A stretch of 64,000 nt of DNA from Streptomyces sp. BHT-5-2 (GCF_019774615.1 NZ_CP081497.1:1860001-1924000), one strand, 5' to 3'. Shown: positions 34,454 to 44,300, counted from the first letter of the stretch. The notes: generated by a model from the letters alone, not told the origin. Translations and numbers: made by a program.

Positions 34454-34534
34454 GCGGACGCCGGGACCCCGGGCCGCGACGGCGCGCGCCCGTATGCCGA
34501 GCCCGGCCGGGTCGGCGATACGGGAGGGGCGGCC

Positions 34535-34693
34535 GTGCGGATCGGAGAACTGTCGGAACGCACCGGCAGGCCCCGGCGGTTGCTGCGCTACTACGAGGAG
34601 CAGGGGCTGCTCGCCGCCGGACTGCCGACCCGCATCATCAAGCAGATCCGGCCCTGTCTGGGGTGGGCTCGACGGACACGGCGGACGCGGTGA
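34535..34693 (+). pseudogene. Remnant of a MerR-family regulator
   Basis: From GTG 34535, behind GGGAGGGG, the frame reads RIGELSERTGRPRRLLRYYE then EQGLLAAGLPTRIIK, and ends after 52 residues. The start is the MerR helix-turn-helix, but the ~25 residues that normally follow EEQGLL (wing and second helix, with the GYRxY motif) are missing, and the text jumps in frame to the LxxGxPTxxI segment of the effector-linked coiled coil. The dimerisation helix and effector domain are also gone. An internal deletion plus 3' loss best explains it. An intact MerR gene lies just downstream on the other strand. Confidence 0.7.
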
Positions 34694-34721
34694 GTTGAGC
34701 CGGCGGCGGACCGACGCCCGC

Positions 34722-35579
34722 TCACTCCCAGGTCGCGGTCTCCGGATCCACGCCGTGGGCCGCCGCGTTCGCGAAGATCACATCGCGCAGCCAGACGGTG
34801 AGGTCCGGCGCGACGGTGTCGTAGTACGCGGCGTACCGGGGGTCGTCGACGAACATCCGCCCGATGCAGACCTGCATCGCATGGGAGCAGTCGAAGTACC
34901 GCGAGAGCAGCGCACGATGGCGTTCGGCCAGGGCGTTCGCCTCGTCCGAGCCGGGCGCGACACCGGCCTGCCGGGCGGTGGCGAGGTCGGCGTTGAGCGC
35001 GTCGGTCGCCGCCGCGACCTCCTTCCAGTCCTCCGGCGACATGGCGGCCGCCCGTTCGGCGTACTGGGCCCACTGCGCGGTGTCGCCCCAGCGGTCCTCG
35101 GCCTCCTCGACCCAGGCCGGCTGCCAGTCCGCGCCGAAGATCTCGACCTGCTGCTCCGGGGTCAGCCGCAGGCCCGTCCTGGACGCCTCCAGCATCCGGT
35201 CGACCGCGCCGACCATCTTCTCCAGACGGGCGATCCGGTCCACGAGCTGTGACCGCTGCCGGCGCAGATGCGCGCGGGCGTCGGTGTCCGGGTCGTCGAG
35301 CAGCCGGCCGATCTGTGCGAGCGGGAAGCCGAGCTCCTTGTAGACGAGGACCCGGTGGATCCGGGCGACGTCGTCCGCCGAGTACACGCGATACCCGGCC
35401 CAGGTGCGCCCGCTCGGCCGCACCAGACCGATCGTGTCCCAGTGGTGCAGCGTCTTCACGCTCACCCCGACCAGCGCGGCCGTGCGGCCGACGGTGAGGC
35501 CGTCGGGACCGACCGGCCCGGCGCCCTCCCAGATGATGGTCGGTTCCTCCTGGGGGGAGTCGGGGGGTTCACTCGTCAT
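34722..35579 (-). CDS. MerR-family regulator with TipAS effector domain
   Basis: A 285-residue activator. After a ~27-residue acidic leader, the MerR DNA-binding domain (~28-100) contains TVGRTAALVGVSVKTLHHWD and the wing motif GYRVYSADDVARI; a coiled coil (~100-140) follows, then a TipAS-type antibiotic-binding domain (~145-285, with FGADWQPAWVEEAEDRWG and a C-terminal YFDCSHAMQVCIGRMFVDDPR). TipA-like proteins bind thiopeptides or other hydrophobic ligands and activate promoters with over-long spacers. A promoter with a 19-bp spacer and dyad lies 96 bp upstream, facing away from this gene. ATG 35579 is preceded by GGGAG at 11 bases. Confidence 0.92.
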   Translation of the reverse strand: MTSEPPDSPQEEPTIIWEGAGPVGPDGLTVGRTAALVGVSVKTLHHWDTIGLVRPSGRTWAGYRVYSADDVARIHRVLVYKELGFPLAQIGRLLDDPDTDARAHLRRQRSQLVDRIARLEKMVGAVDRMLEASRTGLRLTPEQQVEIFGADWQPAWVEEAEDRWGDTAQWAQYAERAAAMSPEDWKEVAAATDALNADLATARQAGVAPGSDEANALAERHRALLSRYFDCSHAMQVCIGRMFVDDPRYAAYYDTVAPDLTVWLRDVIFANAAAHGVDPETATWE

Positions 35580-35674
35580 CGGGCCAGTCTCCCGCACCGC
35601 GCGGTGATCCGCCCTCCGCCACCGAGCCGGTCCCCGCCGCCGGTGCCACCGCGGGGCGGGCGGCGGATAAATCG

Positions 35675-35705
35675 TTGGCGCGCGCCGGCGCGCCCCGTCT
35701 ACCGT
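35675..35705 (+). promoter_or_regulatory. Candidate MerR-type promoter (19-bp spacer)
   Basis: TTGGCG (35675-35680) and TACCGT (35700-35705) are 19 bp apart. The dyad GGCGCGC-GCCG-GCGCGCC (35677-35694) overlaps the -35 box and most of the spacer. It is divergent from the MerR-TipAS gene and points to the leader ORF and rsgA. GC-rich dyads arise easily in this genome, so the call is tentative. Confidence 0.5.
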
Positions 35706-35786
35706 CTGATCCGTCGTCGACACCGTCCGACGGCGCCCGGTGTGCTGCGCGCCGGGGAACGGCACCGAAGAGGGAGGTGGCATCTG

Positions 35787-35858
35787 ATGACTGCCGCTGC
35801 CACGGGCACCGCTCGCATCCAGAAGACCATCGATGTCCTCCCCGCGGTCCTCGGCTGA
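35787..35858 (+). CDS. Possible 23-residue leader peptide
   Basis: A very short frame starts at ATG 35787 behind a strong GGGAGGTGG ribosome-binding site and runs 23 codons, starting MTAAATGTARIQK and ending VLPAVLG. Its stop codon lies in the dyad TCGGCT-GAGCCGA (35850-35862). It sits between the candidate MerR-type promoter and rsgA. It could be a translated leader or a small protein; no known motif is seen. Confidence 0.4.
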   Translation: MTAAATGTARIQKTIDVLPAVLG

Positions 35859-35963
35859 GCCGACCCCTTCTCGTTCCTCCGCGTGCTCCTTGCGTGTGTC
35901 GGGCCCCGCCCGGCGCACCGCGCACGCACGGCCGGGACCGCGCCTTTCCGAAGGGCCCTCCCG
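35859..35963 (+). other. Leader between short ORF and rsgA
   Basis: This is the rest of the 384-base gap between the MerR gene and rsgA. It has no other ORF with a ribosome-binding site; an in-frame GTG at 35883 would extend rsgA but lacks one. An AAGGG (35951-35955) serves the TTG start. Confidence 0.4.
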
Positions 35964-37118
35964 TTGTTCGATCACGCTCTCTCCGCTGCCCATCCGCTGA
36001 CCGCCGACTACGGCTGGGACGACGGATTCGCGGAGCTGTTCACCCCCTTCGCCGGGCAGGGGTTCGTGCCCGGCCGTATCGTCCGCGTCGACCGCGGCCG
36101 CGTGGACGCGGTGGTGCCGGACGGCGATGGCGTCCGCACCGTCCTGGCGGACACCGCGCTGGTGGCGACCAGCGACCCGACGCGGGTCCCCTGCACCGGC
36201 GACTGGGCCGTGCTCGACCTGCACAACGGGCGCGTCGGCGACCATCTCGACGGCGTGGTACGGGCGTTGCTGCCGCGCCGCACCGCCATCCTGCGGTCCG
36301 CCTCGACCAAGCGTTCCGAGGGCCAGGTCCTCGCCGCGAACGTCGAGTACGCCGTGGTCGCGGTCTCCCTGGCCGAGGCCCTGGACCTGGACCGCGTCGA
36401 GCGGTTCGTCTCTCTGGTGTGGGAGAGCGGGGCGCAGCCGGTGGTGGCCCTCACCAAAGCCGACCTGGTGGCGGACCCGGTCACGCTCGGCCATCTCGTG
36501 GCGGACGCGGCGGACGCCGCCCCCGGTGTGCGGGTGGTGGCGGTCAGCGCGGCCACCGGGGAGGGCGTCGACACGCTCTCCACCGTGCTCGCGGGCGCCA
36601 CCTCCGTCCTTCTGGGGCGGTCCGGGGCCGGCAAGTCCACCCTGGCCAACGCCCTGCACGGCTCGGACGTCCAGGACGTGCGGGCGGTCCGCGACCAGGA
36701 CGGCAAGGGCCGGCACACCACCACGACCCGCGATCTGCTGGTGCTGCCCGGAGGCGGCGTACTGATCGACACGCCGGGACTCCGCGGCGTCGGAATGTGG
36801 GACGCACAGGCCGGTCTGGCCCGGACGTTCGCCGACGTCGAGGAACTGGCCGAACGGTGCCGCTTCCACGACTGCGCACACGGCGCCGAGCCCGGCTGTG
36901 CGGTCCAAGAGGCGGTGGAGCATGGTGAGTTGACGGACCGTCGGCTGGAGAGCTACCGCAAGCTGCAACGGGAGAACCAGCGCATCGTGGCCAAGACCGA
37001 CGCCCGGCTGCGCGCCGAGATCCGGCGCGACTGGAAGCAGAAGCAGGCACTGGGCCGGCACCAGATGGAACAGAAGCGGGGGCCGGCGGCGGCCGGGCGC
37101 CGGCGGACGGGCCGGTAG
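35964..37118 (+). CDS. rsgA: Ribosome small-subunit maturation GTPase RsgA
   Basis: A 384-residue circularly permuted GTPase that checks late 30S subunit assembly. The N-terminal OB-fold (~40-110) is followed by motifs in the permuted order: G4 TKAD, then G1 (P-loop) GRSGAGKST, G2-like KGRHTTTTRDL and G3 DTPGLRG. The C-terminal zinc knuckle is CRFHDCAHGAEPGC (C-x4-C-x-H-x5-C). A basic tail ends the protein. The likely start is TTG 35964, eight bases after AAGGG; GTG 35883 would add 27 residues of non-coding character. A possible leader ORF and a MerR-type promoter precede it, which is unusual for a housekeeping factor. Confidence 0.92.
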   Translation: MFDHALSAAHPLTADYGWDDGFAELFTPFAGQGFVPGRIVRVDRGRVDAVVPDGDGVRTVLADTALVATSDPTRVPCTGDWAVLDLHNGRVGDHLDGVVRALLPRRTAILRSASTKRSEGQVLAANVEYAVVAVSLAEALDLDRVERFVSLVWESGAQPVVALTKADLVADPVTLGHLVADAADAAPGVRVVAVSAATGEGVDTLSTVLAGATSVLLGRSGAGKSTLANALHGSDVQDVRAVRDQDGKGRHTTTTRDLLVLPGGGVLIDTPGLRGVGMWDAQAGLARTFADVEELAERCRFHDCAHGAEPGCAVQEAVEHGELTDRRLESYRKLQRENQRIVAKTDARLRAEIRRDWKQKQALGRHQMEQKRGPAAAGRRRTGR

Positions 37119-37135
37119 GCACGGGGCACGCGGGG

Positions 37136-37175
37136 GGGGCGGCGGCCCCGGGCCGCGGCCCGGGCCCGCCGCCCC
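37136..37175. terminator. Compound hairpin between rsgA and DUF456 gene
   Basis: Outer arms GGGGCGGCGG (37136-37145) and CCGCCGCCCC (37166-37175) enclose the palindrome CCCGGGCC-GC-GGCCCGGG. It lies between two convergent genes and fits a bidirectional terminator. Confidence 0.7.
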
Positions 37176-37658
37176 TCAGCCCGCGAGCACCGCCCCCACC
37201 CAGGCACCCACCACCAGCAGGCACGCGAACAGTTCGACCAGCACGCTCAGGCCGATGGCGCGCAGCGCCGTACGGGTCGAGGCCCGGGCGTCGCCGTGGC
37301 TGCCCAGGCGGACGCGTTCGAGGAGGTAGAGGCCGCCGACCGCGCCGAGCGGACAGCCGACGACGGGCAGCAGGAAGAACCCCGCCACACCGGCCGCGCC
37401 CGCGAGGAGCAGCGTGCGGTAGGGCACGCCCGCATCGCGCAGACTGCGGGTCGGCAGCAGCCACTTGAGCACCTGGTTGAGCAGCAGCACGCCGGTGCCG
37501 GCCATCAGCACCGTCCAGGCCAGGGCGGACCGTTCGGCCGTCGCCCACCACAGCAGCCCCGCCCAGATGACCAGCGGACCGGGGAGGCCGGGGACCAGCA
37601 CCCCGAACACGCCGAACAGCAGCACCAGCCCGACGCCGATCAGCTGCCAGGCATTCAT
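37176..37658 (-). CDS. DUF456 membrane protein
   Basis: A 160-residue protein with about four membrane helices. The N-terminal GVFGVLVPGLPGPLVIWAGLLWW and central FFLLPVVGCPLGAVGGLYLLE segments, both rich in Gly/Pro, are typical of DUF456 proteins, whose function is unknown. ATG 37658 begins at the first helix. It is convergent with rsgA and divergent from the PP2C-like gene. Confidence 0.82.
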   Translation of the reverse strand: MNAWQLIGVGLVLLFGVFGVLVPGLPGPLVIWAGLLWWATAERSALAWTVLMAGTGVLLLNQVLKWLLPTRSLRDAGVPYRTLLLAGAAGVAGFFLLPVVGCPLGAVGGLYLLERVRLGSHGDARASTRTALRAIGLSVLVELFACLLVVGAWVGAVLAG

Positions 37659-37844
37659 GCGCCGGCCCCGGAGCCGCCGGCGCACCGGCACGGCCCGGAC
37701 GGCGCACGCCAGGCAGGGGCCCGAACGCTGCGCTCGCTCACGGCCCGCATGGCCCAAGCCTGCCGGAAGGGGGCGGCCGGCGCTTCCTGGAATGCCCTGT
37801 TCGCGCCCTGTTTCGGCGGCATGCGCCACGGGACAATGCGGCCC

Positions 37845-39431
37845 ATGAAGCAGCAGGGGGCGGGCCGCGGAAGAGAGGACGACTGGTGGTGGCGGGAGCT
37901 GTACGGCGACGATTCCGGAGCGGGGGAGGGGACGGGGGAGCGGCCCGGCGAGCGGCCGCGGGGCGGTAGCCGGGGCGGGCCCGGCACCCGCGGTGTCCAC
38001 GAGGCCCCGGGCACGCCCCGCACCCCCGACATCCGCGACGCCCCCGGCGCCCGCGACACCGCCGACACGCTCGACGAGCGGATCGAGTCGGTGTTGCGGA
38101 CGGTGGGGCGGCGCGGGGGTGCCGCGTCCGGGGAGCCCGCTCGCGGGGAGTCCCCTCCCAGGAAGTCCCCTCCCGCGGATTCCTCGCTCCCTGAGTCGTC
38201 GCACCCTGATTCCCCGTCCGCGGCAGCCGTTCCCGGGGAGGACTCCCACACGGCGTTCGAGCCCCGGCCGTGGGAGCCGAGCGCCTGGGAACCGCCGTCC
38301 TGGGACCCGCCCGCCCGGCGGGCGCCGTCCCCGCCCCGGCCCACGGAGTCCCGCCCCGCGGAGCCCCGGCCCACGGAGTCCCGCCCCGCGGAGCCCCGGC
38401 CCGTGGAGCCCCGGCCTGCGGAGCGGCCCGTGGAGCCCCGACCTGCGGAGCCCCCGCCGCCCCTGCCGGCCACCGGTGTCGCCGGGACGGCGGACGTGCC
38501 GTTCGACGACGTCATGGACGCCGAGCCCGTCGCCTGGACGACCGCCCCCGTCACCCTTCCCTTCCCCTTCCCCTCGTCTTCCTCCGAGGCGGATCCGGAC
38601 GCGCTCGGCGAGCCCGTGCCCGACACGGTCCTGGGCGGCGCGCGGTTCGGTCCGGTCGACGTCCGTGCCGTCTCGCAGCGCGGCGCCGACGCGTGCCGGC
38701 GGGGCGAGGCGCGCGGGGAGGCGTTCCTCGTCGCCCGGTTCGGGGCGGACGCCGACGCGGTCCTCCTGGTGGCCGTCGCCACCGGTCTGTCCCCCAGGGG
38801 AGCGGCCGCCCAGCGCGCGGCCCGCGCGGCCTGCGCCTGGGCCGGCGATGCCGTCGGCCGCTGCGCCACCCGGTTGGCCCAGGACCTCCGCGCCGAGCGG
38901 CGCGAGGCGCTCCGGGCGGGGTTGCAGCGCCTCACCGCCCGCGGTCTCGGCCGGCTGCGCGGCCGGGCCGCGGAACTGGGCGTGGCGGCCGACGCGGACC
39001 CGGCCGCGCTGTGCTGCCTGTTGGTGCCCGACGACCCGGACTGCCGTACGCGGGTGTTCTTCGGCACCGGCGCGGGCGGACTGTTCCGGCTCCGCCACGA
39101 CGGCTGGGAGGACCTGGCCCCGGCCGGCGCGACACCGGCCGCCCACACTGCCCCGGACGCCGCCCCTGCCGCCGCCCCCGCTCCTTCTCCCGCGTGCCCG
39201 TCGGCGTCCTTCCGGTTCCGCGCCGTGCCGGGCCGGTCAGGGGACGTGCTGCTGCTGTGCGGCGCCGGGGTCGCGGCACCGCTGAGCGGCGATCCGGACT
39301 TCGCCGCCCGGCTCGCCGCCGCATGGTCCGTCCCGGGCCCGCCCGACCTCGTCGGCTTCCTCGCCGCCGTCCAGCCGCGCGGCCCCGGGGAGACCAAGGA
39401 CCGCACTGCGGTGGGCATCTGGGAGGCGTAG
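37845..39431 (+). CDS. PP2C-like (possibly inactive) protein with repetitive linker
   Basis: A 528-residue protein. The first ~240 residues are disordered and Pro/Glu/Arg-rich, with tandem TESRPAEPRP-type repeats. The C-terminal ~260 residues resemble a Ser/Thr phosphatase 2C domain (start FGPVDVRAVSQRG, then AFLVARFGADADAVLLVAVATG, GRSGDVLLLCGAGV and a final GPGETKDRTAVGIWE), but the metal-binding Asp clusters DGxG and DG-V are not intact, so activity is doubtful. ATG 37845 is the first reasonable start after the promoter region; ATGs at 37821 and 37836 are possible. Role unknown; perhaps a pseudophosphatase. Confidence 0.7.
   Translation: MKQQGAGRGREDDWWWRELYGDDSGAGEGTGERPGERPRGGSRGGPGTRGVHEAPGTPRTPDIRDAPGARDTADTLDERIESVLRTVGRRGGAASGEPARGESPPRKSPPADSSLPESSHPDSPSAAAVPGEDSHTAFEPRPWEPSAWEPPSWDPPARRAPSPPRPTESRPAEPRPTESRPAEPRPVEPRPAERPVEPRPAEPPPPLPATGVAGTADVPFDDVMDAEPVAWTTAPVTLPFPFPSSSSEADPDALGEPVPDTVLGGARFGPVDVRAVSQRGADACRRGEARGEAFLVARFGADADAVLLVAVATGLSPRGAAAQRAARAACAWAGDAVGRCATRLAQDLRAERREALRAGLQRLTARGLGRLRGRAAELGVAADADPAALCCLLVPDDPDCRTRVFFGTGAGGLFRLRHDGWEDLAPAGATPAAHTAPDAAPAAAPAPSPACPSASFRFRAVPGRSGDVLLLCGAGVAAPLSGDPDFAARLAAAWSVPGPPDLVGFLAAVQPRGPGETKDRTAVGIWEA
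38341..38400 (+). repeat. Perfect 30-bp tandem duplication in coding linker
   Basis: Bases 38341-38370 and 38371-38400 are identical, and degenerate copies continue to about 38455. They encode the decapeptide TESRPAEPRP and variants with V/A at the second residue. This is a young in-frame repeat expansion in the Pro-rich linker. Confidence 0.85.
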
Positions 39432-39571
39432 CGCACGGAAGCGGAGTCCGGCCCCCGGAGGCGGAGTGCGTCCCCCCATGGGTTCATGGGAAGGAGCCGG
39501 AGGGCCGTCGGGACGGAGCGGCCGGCCGGCCGGCCGCCGGCCCGTTCGTCGTGGTGAAGGAGGGTTTCCTC

Positions 39572-41314
39572 GTGGCCAAGCAGACCGTGGCCGAGCAGTT
39601 CGTCGACATCCTGGTGCGGGCCGGTGTCCGACGGCTCTACGGGGTCGTCGGGGACAGCCTGAACCCGGTGGTGGACGCCATCCGCCGCAACTCCGCCATC
39701 GACTGGATCCAGGTCCGGCACGAGGAGACCGCCGCCTTCGCGGCCGGGGCGGAGGCGCAGCTCACCGGGAAGCTGGCGGCCTGCGCGGGGTCCTGCGGGC
39801 CCGGCAACCTGCACCTGATCAACGGGCTGTTCGACGCGCACCGGTCGATGGCCCCGGTGCTCGCGCTGGCCTCGCACATCCCGTCCAGCGAGATCGGCAC
39901 CACCTTCTTCCAGGAGACCCACCCGGACCGGCTGTTCTCCGAGTGCAGCCACTACAGCGAGCTGATCTCCAGCACCCGCCAGATGCCGCGGGTGCTCCAG
40001 ACCGCCATCCAGCACGCCGTCGGGCAGAGCGGTGTCGCGGTCGTCTCGCTCCCCGGCGACATCGCCGCCGACCCCGCGCCGGAGCGCGCCTTCCAGCACG
40101 CCCTGGTCACCACCCGCCCCTCGGTCCGCCCCGGTGACGAGGAGATCGACGCGCTGGCCCGGATGGTCGACGCGGCCGACAAGGTCACGCTCTTCTGCGG
40201 CAGCGGCACCGCCGGCGCGCACGCCGAGGTGATGGAGTTCGCGGAGCGGGTGAAGTCGCCGGTGGGCCATGCGCTGCGCGGCAAGGAATGGATCCAGTAC
40301 GACAACCCGTACGACGTCGGGATGAGCGGGCTGCTCGGCTACGGCGCGGCCTACGAGGCCACCCACGAGTGCGATCTGCTGATCCTGCTCGGCACGGACT
40401 TCCCCTACAACGCCTTCCTCCCCGACGACGTGCGGATCGTCCAGGTGGACGTGCGGCCCGAGCACCTGGGCCGGCGCACCAAACTGGACCTCGCCGTCTG
40501 GGGCGACGTCCGGGAGACGCTGCGCTGCCTGACCCCGAAGGTGCGGGTGAAGGAGAGCCGCCGGTTCCTGGACCGGATGCTGAAGAAGCACGCCGACGCC
40601 TTGGAGGGCGTGGTCAAGGCGTACACCCGCAAGGTGGAGAAGCACGTTCCGATCCACCCGGAGTACGTCGCCTCGGTGCTCGACGAGGAGGCCGCCGAGG
40701 ACGCCGTCTTCACCGTCGACACGGGCATGTGCAACGTCTGGGCGGCGCGCTATCTGACGCCCAACGGGCGCCGGAGGGTGATCGGTTCGTTCAGCCACGG
40801 CTCGATGGCCAACGCGCTGCCGCAGGCGATCGGCGCCCAGTTCATGGACCGCGGGCGGCAGACCGTGTCGATGTCGGGCGACGGCGGCTTCGCGATGCTG
40901 ATGGGCGACTTCCTGACCCTGGTCCAGTACGACCTGCCGGTGAAGGTGGTGCTGTTCAACAACTCCTCTCTGGGGATGGTGGAGTTGGAGATGATGGTGT
41001 CGGGGCTGCCCGCGTACGGCACCACCAACCACAACCCCGACTTCTCCGCGATCGCCCGCGCGGCCGGGGCGTTCGGCGTGCGGGTGGAGAAGCCCGGGCA
41101 GCTGCGCGGGGCGCTGCGCGACGCCTTCCGGCACAAGGGGCCGGCGCTGGTCGACGTGGTCACCGACCCCAACGCGCTCTCCATCCCGCCGAAGATCAGC
41201 GCGGAGATGGTCTCCGGCTTCGCGCTCTCCGCGGGGAAGATCGTGCTGGACGGCGGGGTGGGCCGGATGGTGCAGATGGCCCGCTCCAACCTGCGGAACA
41301 TCCCCCGGGTGTGA
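39572..41314 (+). CDS. Thiamine-pyrophosphate enzyme, pyruvate oxidase/dehydrogenase (PoxB) type
   Basis: A 580-residue ThDP-dependent enzyme. The N-terminal domain has GVVGDSLNPVVDAI and the activating Glu in RHEETAAFAAG; the central domain begins near 190 and should bind FAD; the C-terminal domain has the ThDP/Mg motif GDGGFAMLMGDF...FNN. It most resembles pyruvate dehydrogenase (quinone)/pyruvate oxidase, converting pyruvate to acetate and CO2 with electrons to quinone; acetolactate synthase-like activity is the alternative. The C-terminal amphipathic tail (GRMVQMARSNLRNIPRV) fits the membrane-binding tail of PoxB. GTG 39572 follows AAGGAGGG. Convergent with the mannosidase. Confidence 0.9.
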   Translation: MAKQTVAEQFVDILVRAGVRRLYGVVGDSLNPVVDAIRRNSAIDWIQVRHEETAAFAAGAEAQLTGKLAACAGSCGPGNLHLINGLFDAHRSMAPVLALASHIPSSEIGTTFFQETHPDRLFSECSHYSELISSTRQMPRVLQTAIQHAVGQSGVAVVSLPGDIAADPAPERAFQHALVTTRPSVRPGDEEIDALARMVDAADKVTLFCGSGTAGAHAEVMEFAERVKSPVGHALRGKEWIQYDNPYDVGMSGLLGYGAAYEATHECDLLILLGTDFPYNAFLPDDVRIVQVDVRPEHLGRRTKLDLAVWGDVRETLRCLTPKVRVKESRRFLDRMLKKHADALEGVVKAYTRKVEKHVPIHPEYVASVLDEEAAEDAVFTVDTGMCNVWAARYLTPNGRRRVIGSFSHGSMANALPQAIGAQFMDRGRQTVSMSGDGGFAMLMGDFLTLVQYDLPVKVVLFNNSSLGMVELEMMVSGLPAYGTTNHNPDFSAIARAAGAFGVRVEKPGQLRGALRDAFRHKGPALVDVVTDPNALSIPPKISAEMVSGFALSAGKIVLDGGVGRMVQMARSNLRNIPRV

Positions 41315-41368
41315 CGGTGCGTCCGGGGGCGCGGCCGGGACGGTCCGGCGGCGCACCCGGTGGGCGGG

Positions 41369-44300
41369 TCAGTCCGGTGGGGCGGCCGGGTGCACGGGCC
41401 GGAGCCGGAGGGTGCGGATCTGGAACGGGCGGAGGGTGAGCGTCAGTTCCGAGGTCGGGCCCTCCTCCTCGTCCCGCAGTGGGCGTTCCAGCAGGTCGGT
41501 GACGGTGGCGTGGGCGACCGGGAAGCCGGGGGAGAGGGTGCCGGTGGCCCGGCCGCCGTGGGACTCGTAGAGCCGGACGACGACGTCGCCGCTGCGGTCG
41601 TCGGCGAGTTTGACCGACTCGACGGTCAGGGCGGGGTTGTCGATGCGCACCAGGGGGGCGAGGTGCCCGGCGGCCGGGGCGGGGGCGGTGCGGAGCGGGA
41701 GGTTGAGCGCGAGGCCGCCGGCGACCGCGTCGGTGGTCCCGGCGCCGGGCAGCAGCGCGTAGCGGAAGCGGTGGGTGCCCTGGTCGGTCTCCGGGTCGGG
41801 GCTGTGCGGTGCGCGCAGCAGGGTGAGCCGCACGGTCGTGCCGACGCCGTCCTCGTGGGGGGTGCGGGTGACGTCGTGGCCGTAGGTGGAGTCGTTGAGC
41901 AGGGCGACGCCGTAGCCGGGTTCGGCGACCCGGAGCCAGCGGTGCGCGCAGATCTCGAAGCGGGCCGCGTCCCAGCTGGTGTTGGCGTGGGTGGGGCGGT
42001 GGACGTGGCCGAACTGGATCTCGGCGGTGGACCGTTCGGCGTGCACGTCCAGCGGGAACGCGGCCTTGAGGACCTTCTCCGACTCGTGCCAGTCGATGTC
42101 GGTGGTGATCTCCAGGCGGCGGGAGCCGGCGTGCAGGGTCAGGTCCTGGGTGAGGTGTGAGTCGCCGAAGGTGCGGCTGACCCGCACGGTGGCGGTGAGC
42201 GGTCCGGAGGCGACCAGTTCGACGGAGTCGGCGGCGGTGAGGTCGGTGTGCCGGTTGCGGTGGTGCCGGTCGAGGTTCCAGGCGTCGTACTGGTTGGGGT
42301 GGTCCGGGTGCAGCTGGAGAAGGTTGCCGCGGGCACCGGGCGCCAGCACTTCCCGGTCGGCGGCCAGGTCGCGTACGGAGGCCAGCAGGCCGTCGGCGTC
42401 GATACGGACCCGCAGCCGCCCGTTGTCGAGCGTGAGGTCGCGGGTGCCGGCGGTGGCGCGCACGGGCCGGGGGGCGGGGGCGGCGGCGCCGGACGGGGGG
42501 AGCGGGGCGGAGCCCAGGGCGGGGACTTGGACGGCGACGGCGGCCGGGCCCGTGCCGCCGGCGGGCAGTTCGACGATCTCCAGGCGGTCGTAGGGCGAGG
42601 CGTTGAAGACGGCGTCGGAGGCCGGGCGCCCCGTCGGCGCCGGTTCCCCCGTCCCGGCCGCCAGGGCCGCCAGCGCCTCCTCGGTCAGCGCGGTCAGCTC
42701 GGCCGCCACCGCCGCGTAGGTCGCGCGGGCCTCGCGGTGGACCCAGGCGATCGACGAGCCGGGCAGGATGTCGTGGAACTGGTGCAGCAGCACGGTCTTC
42801 CAGAGCCGGTCCAGCGCCGCGTACGGATAGCGGTAGGCGGCGTCGCCGGGCGCCGTGGCGGTGTGCACGGCCGCGGTCGCGGCCCACAGCTCGGCCTCCC
42901 GCAGCAGGTGCTCGCAGCGCCGGTTGCCCTGCTTGGTCCCGGCCTGCGAGGTGTAGGTGCCGCGGTGGAACTGGAGGTACAGCTCACCGGACCAGACGGG
43001 CGCCGCCGCCGCGTACTCCTCGTGCGCCGCCGCGAAGAAGCGGGCCGGCGGCTCGACCGCGACCCGCGGCGAGCCCTCCAGGGAGCGCAGCCGGCGGGCC
43101 CGCTCCAGCATCTCGCGGGTCGGACCGCCGCCGCCGTCGCCCCAGCCGAACGGGACCAGCGAGCGGGTCGCCCGCCCCTGCTCGGCGAAGTTCCGCTCCG
43201 CGTGGGCGAGTTCGCGGCCGTGCAGCTGGGAGTTGTAGGTGTCGACGGGCGGGAAGTGGGTGAACACCCGCGTCCCGTCGATGCCCTCCCACCAGAAGGT
43301 GTGGTGCGGCATCCGGTCGCTCTCGTTCCAGGACAGCTTCTGGGTGAGGAACCACTTCGCGCCGGCCAGCCGCGCCAGCTGCGGGAAGGCGGCGGTGTAG
43401 CCGAAGGAGTCGGGCAGCCAGACCTCCTCGGTCTCCACGCCCAGTTCGTCCAGGAAGAACCGCTTGCCGTGCACCAGCTGCCGGGCCAGGGCCTCGCCGC
43501 CGGGCATGTTGGCGTCGGACTCCACCCACATCGAGCCGACCGGCACCCAGTTGCCGTTCCGCACCGCCTTCTTGATGCGGGCCCAGAGGTGCGGCTGGTT
43601 GTCCCGCACCCAGGCGTACTGCTGCGCCTGGGAGCAGGAGAACACCAACTCCGGGTACTCGGTGGCGAGTTGGGTGACGTTGGCGAAGGTGCGGGCGGCC
43701 TTGCGGACGGTCTCGCGCAGCGGCCAGAGCCAGGCGGAGTCGATATGGGCGTGCCCGGTGGCCGAGACGCGGTGTGCGCTGGCGGTGGCCGGGCGGCTCA
43801 GCACGTCGGCCAGTTCGGCGCGGGCCGCGGCCGCGGTGCCGCCGACGTCGTGCAGGTCGAGCGCGTCCAGCATGTTCTCCAGGGCCCGCAGGATGCCGTG
43901 CCGGCGCGGCCGGTCGACGGGCAGCTCGTGCATCAGCTCCCACAGCACCTCGACGTCCAGCACCAGCTGCCAGACGGTCTCGTCGAGCACCGCGAGATCG
44001 GCGGCCGCGAAGCGGTGGAGCGGCCGGCGGGGGGCGGTGCGGATGTCGCCGAGGTCGGTGGGGCGGAAGTCGCGCAGCACGGCGGGGTTGGCGGCGGCCT
44101 CCAGCAGCAGCCGGACCTCCTCGCCGCCGTGCGCCGGGGCCGCGACGGGGACGTGCCGGTTGCGCGGGTGGACGCCCTTGAGGGGCACCCCGGCGGCGTC
44201 GTACACCAGCCCCTCCGCCTGGAATCCCGGCCCGTCGCCGGTGAACCCCGGGTCGAGGACCGCCTCCACCCGCCGCCCGGCCCACTCCGCCGGCACCTCG

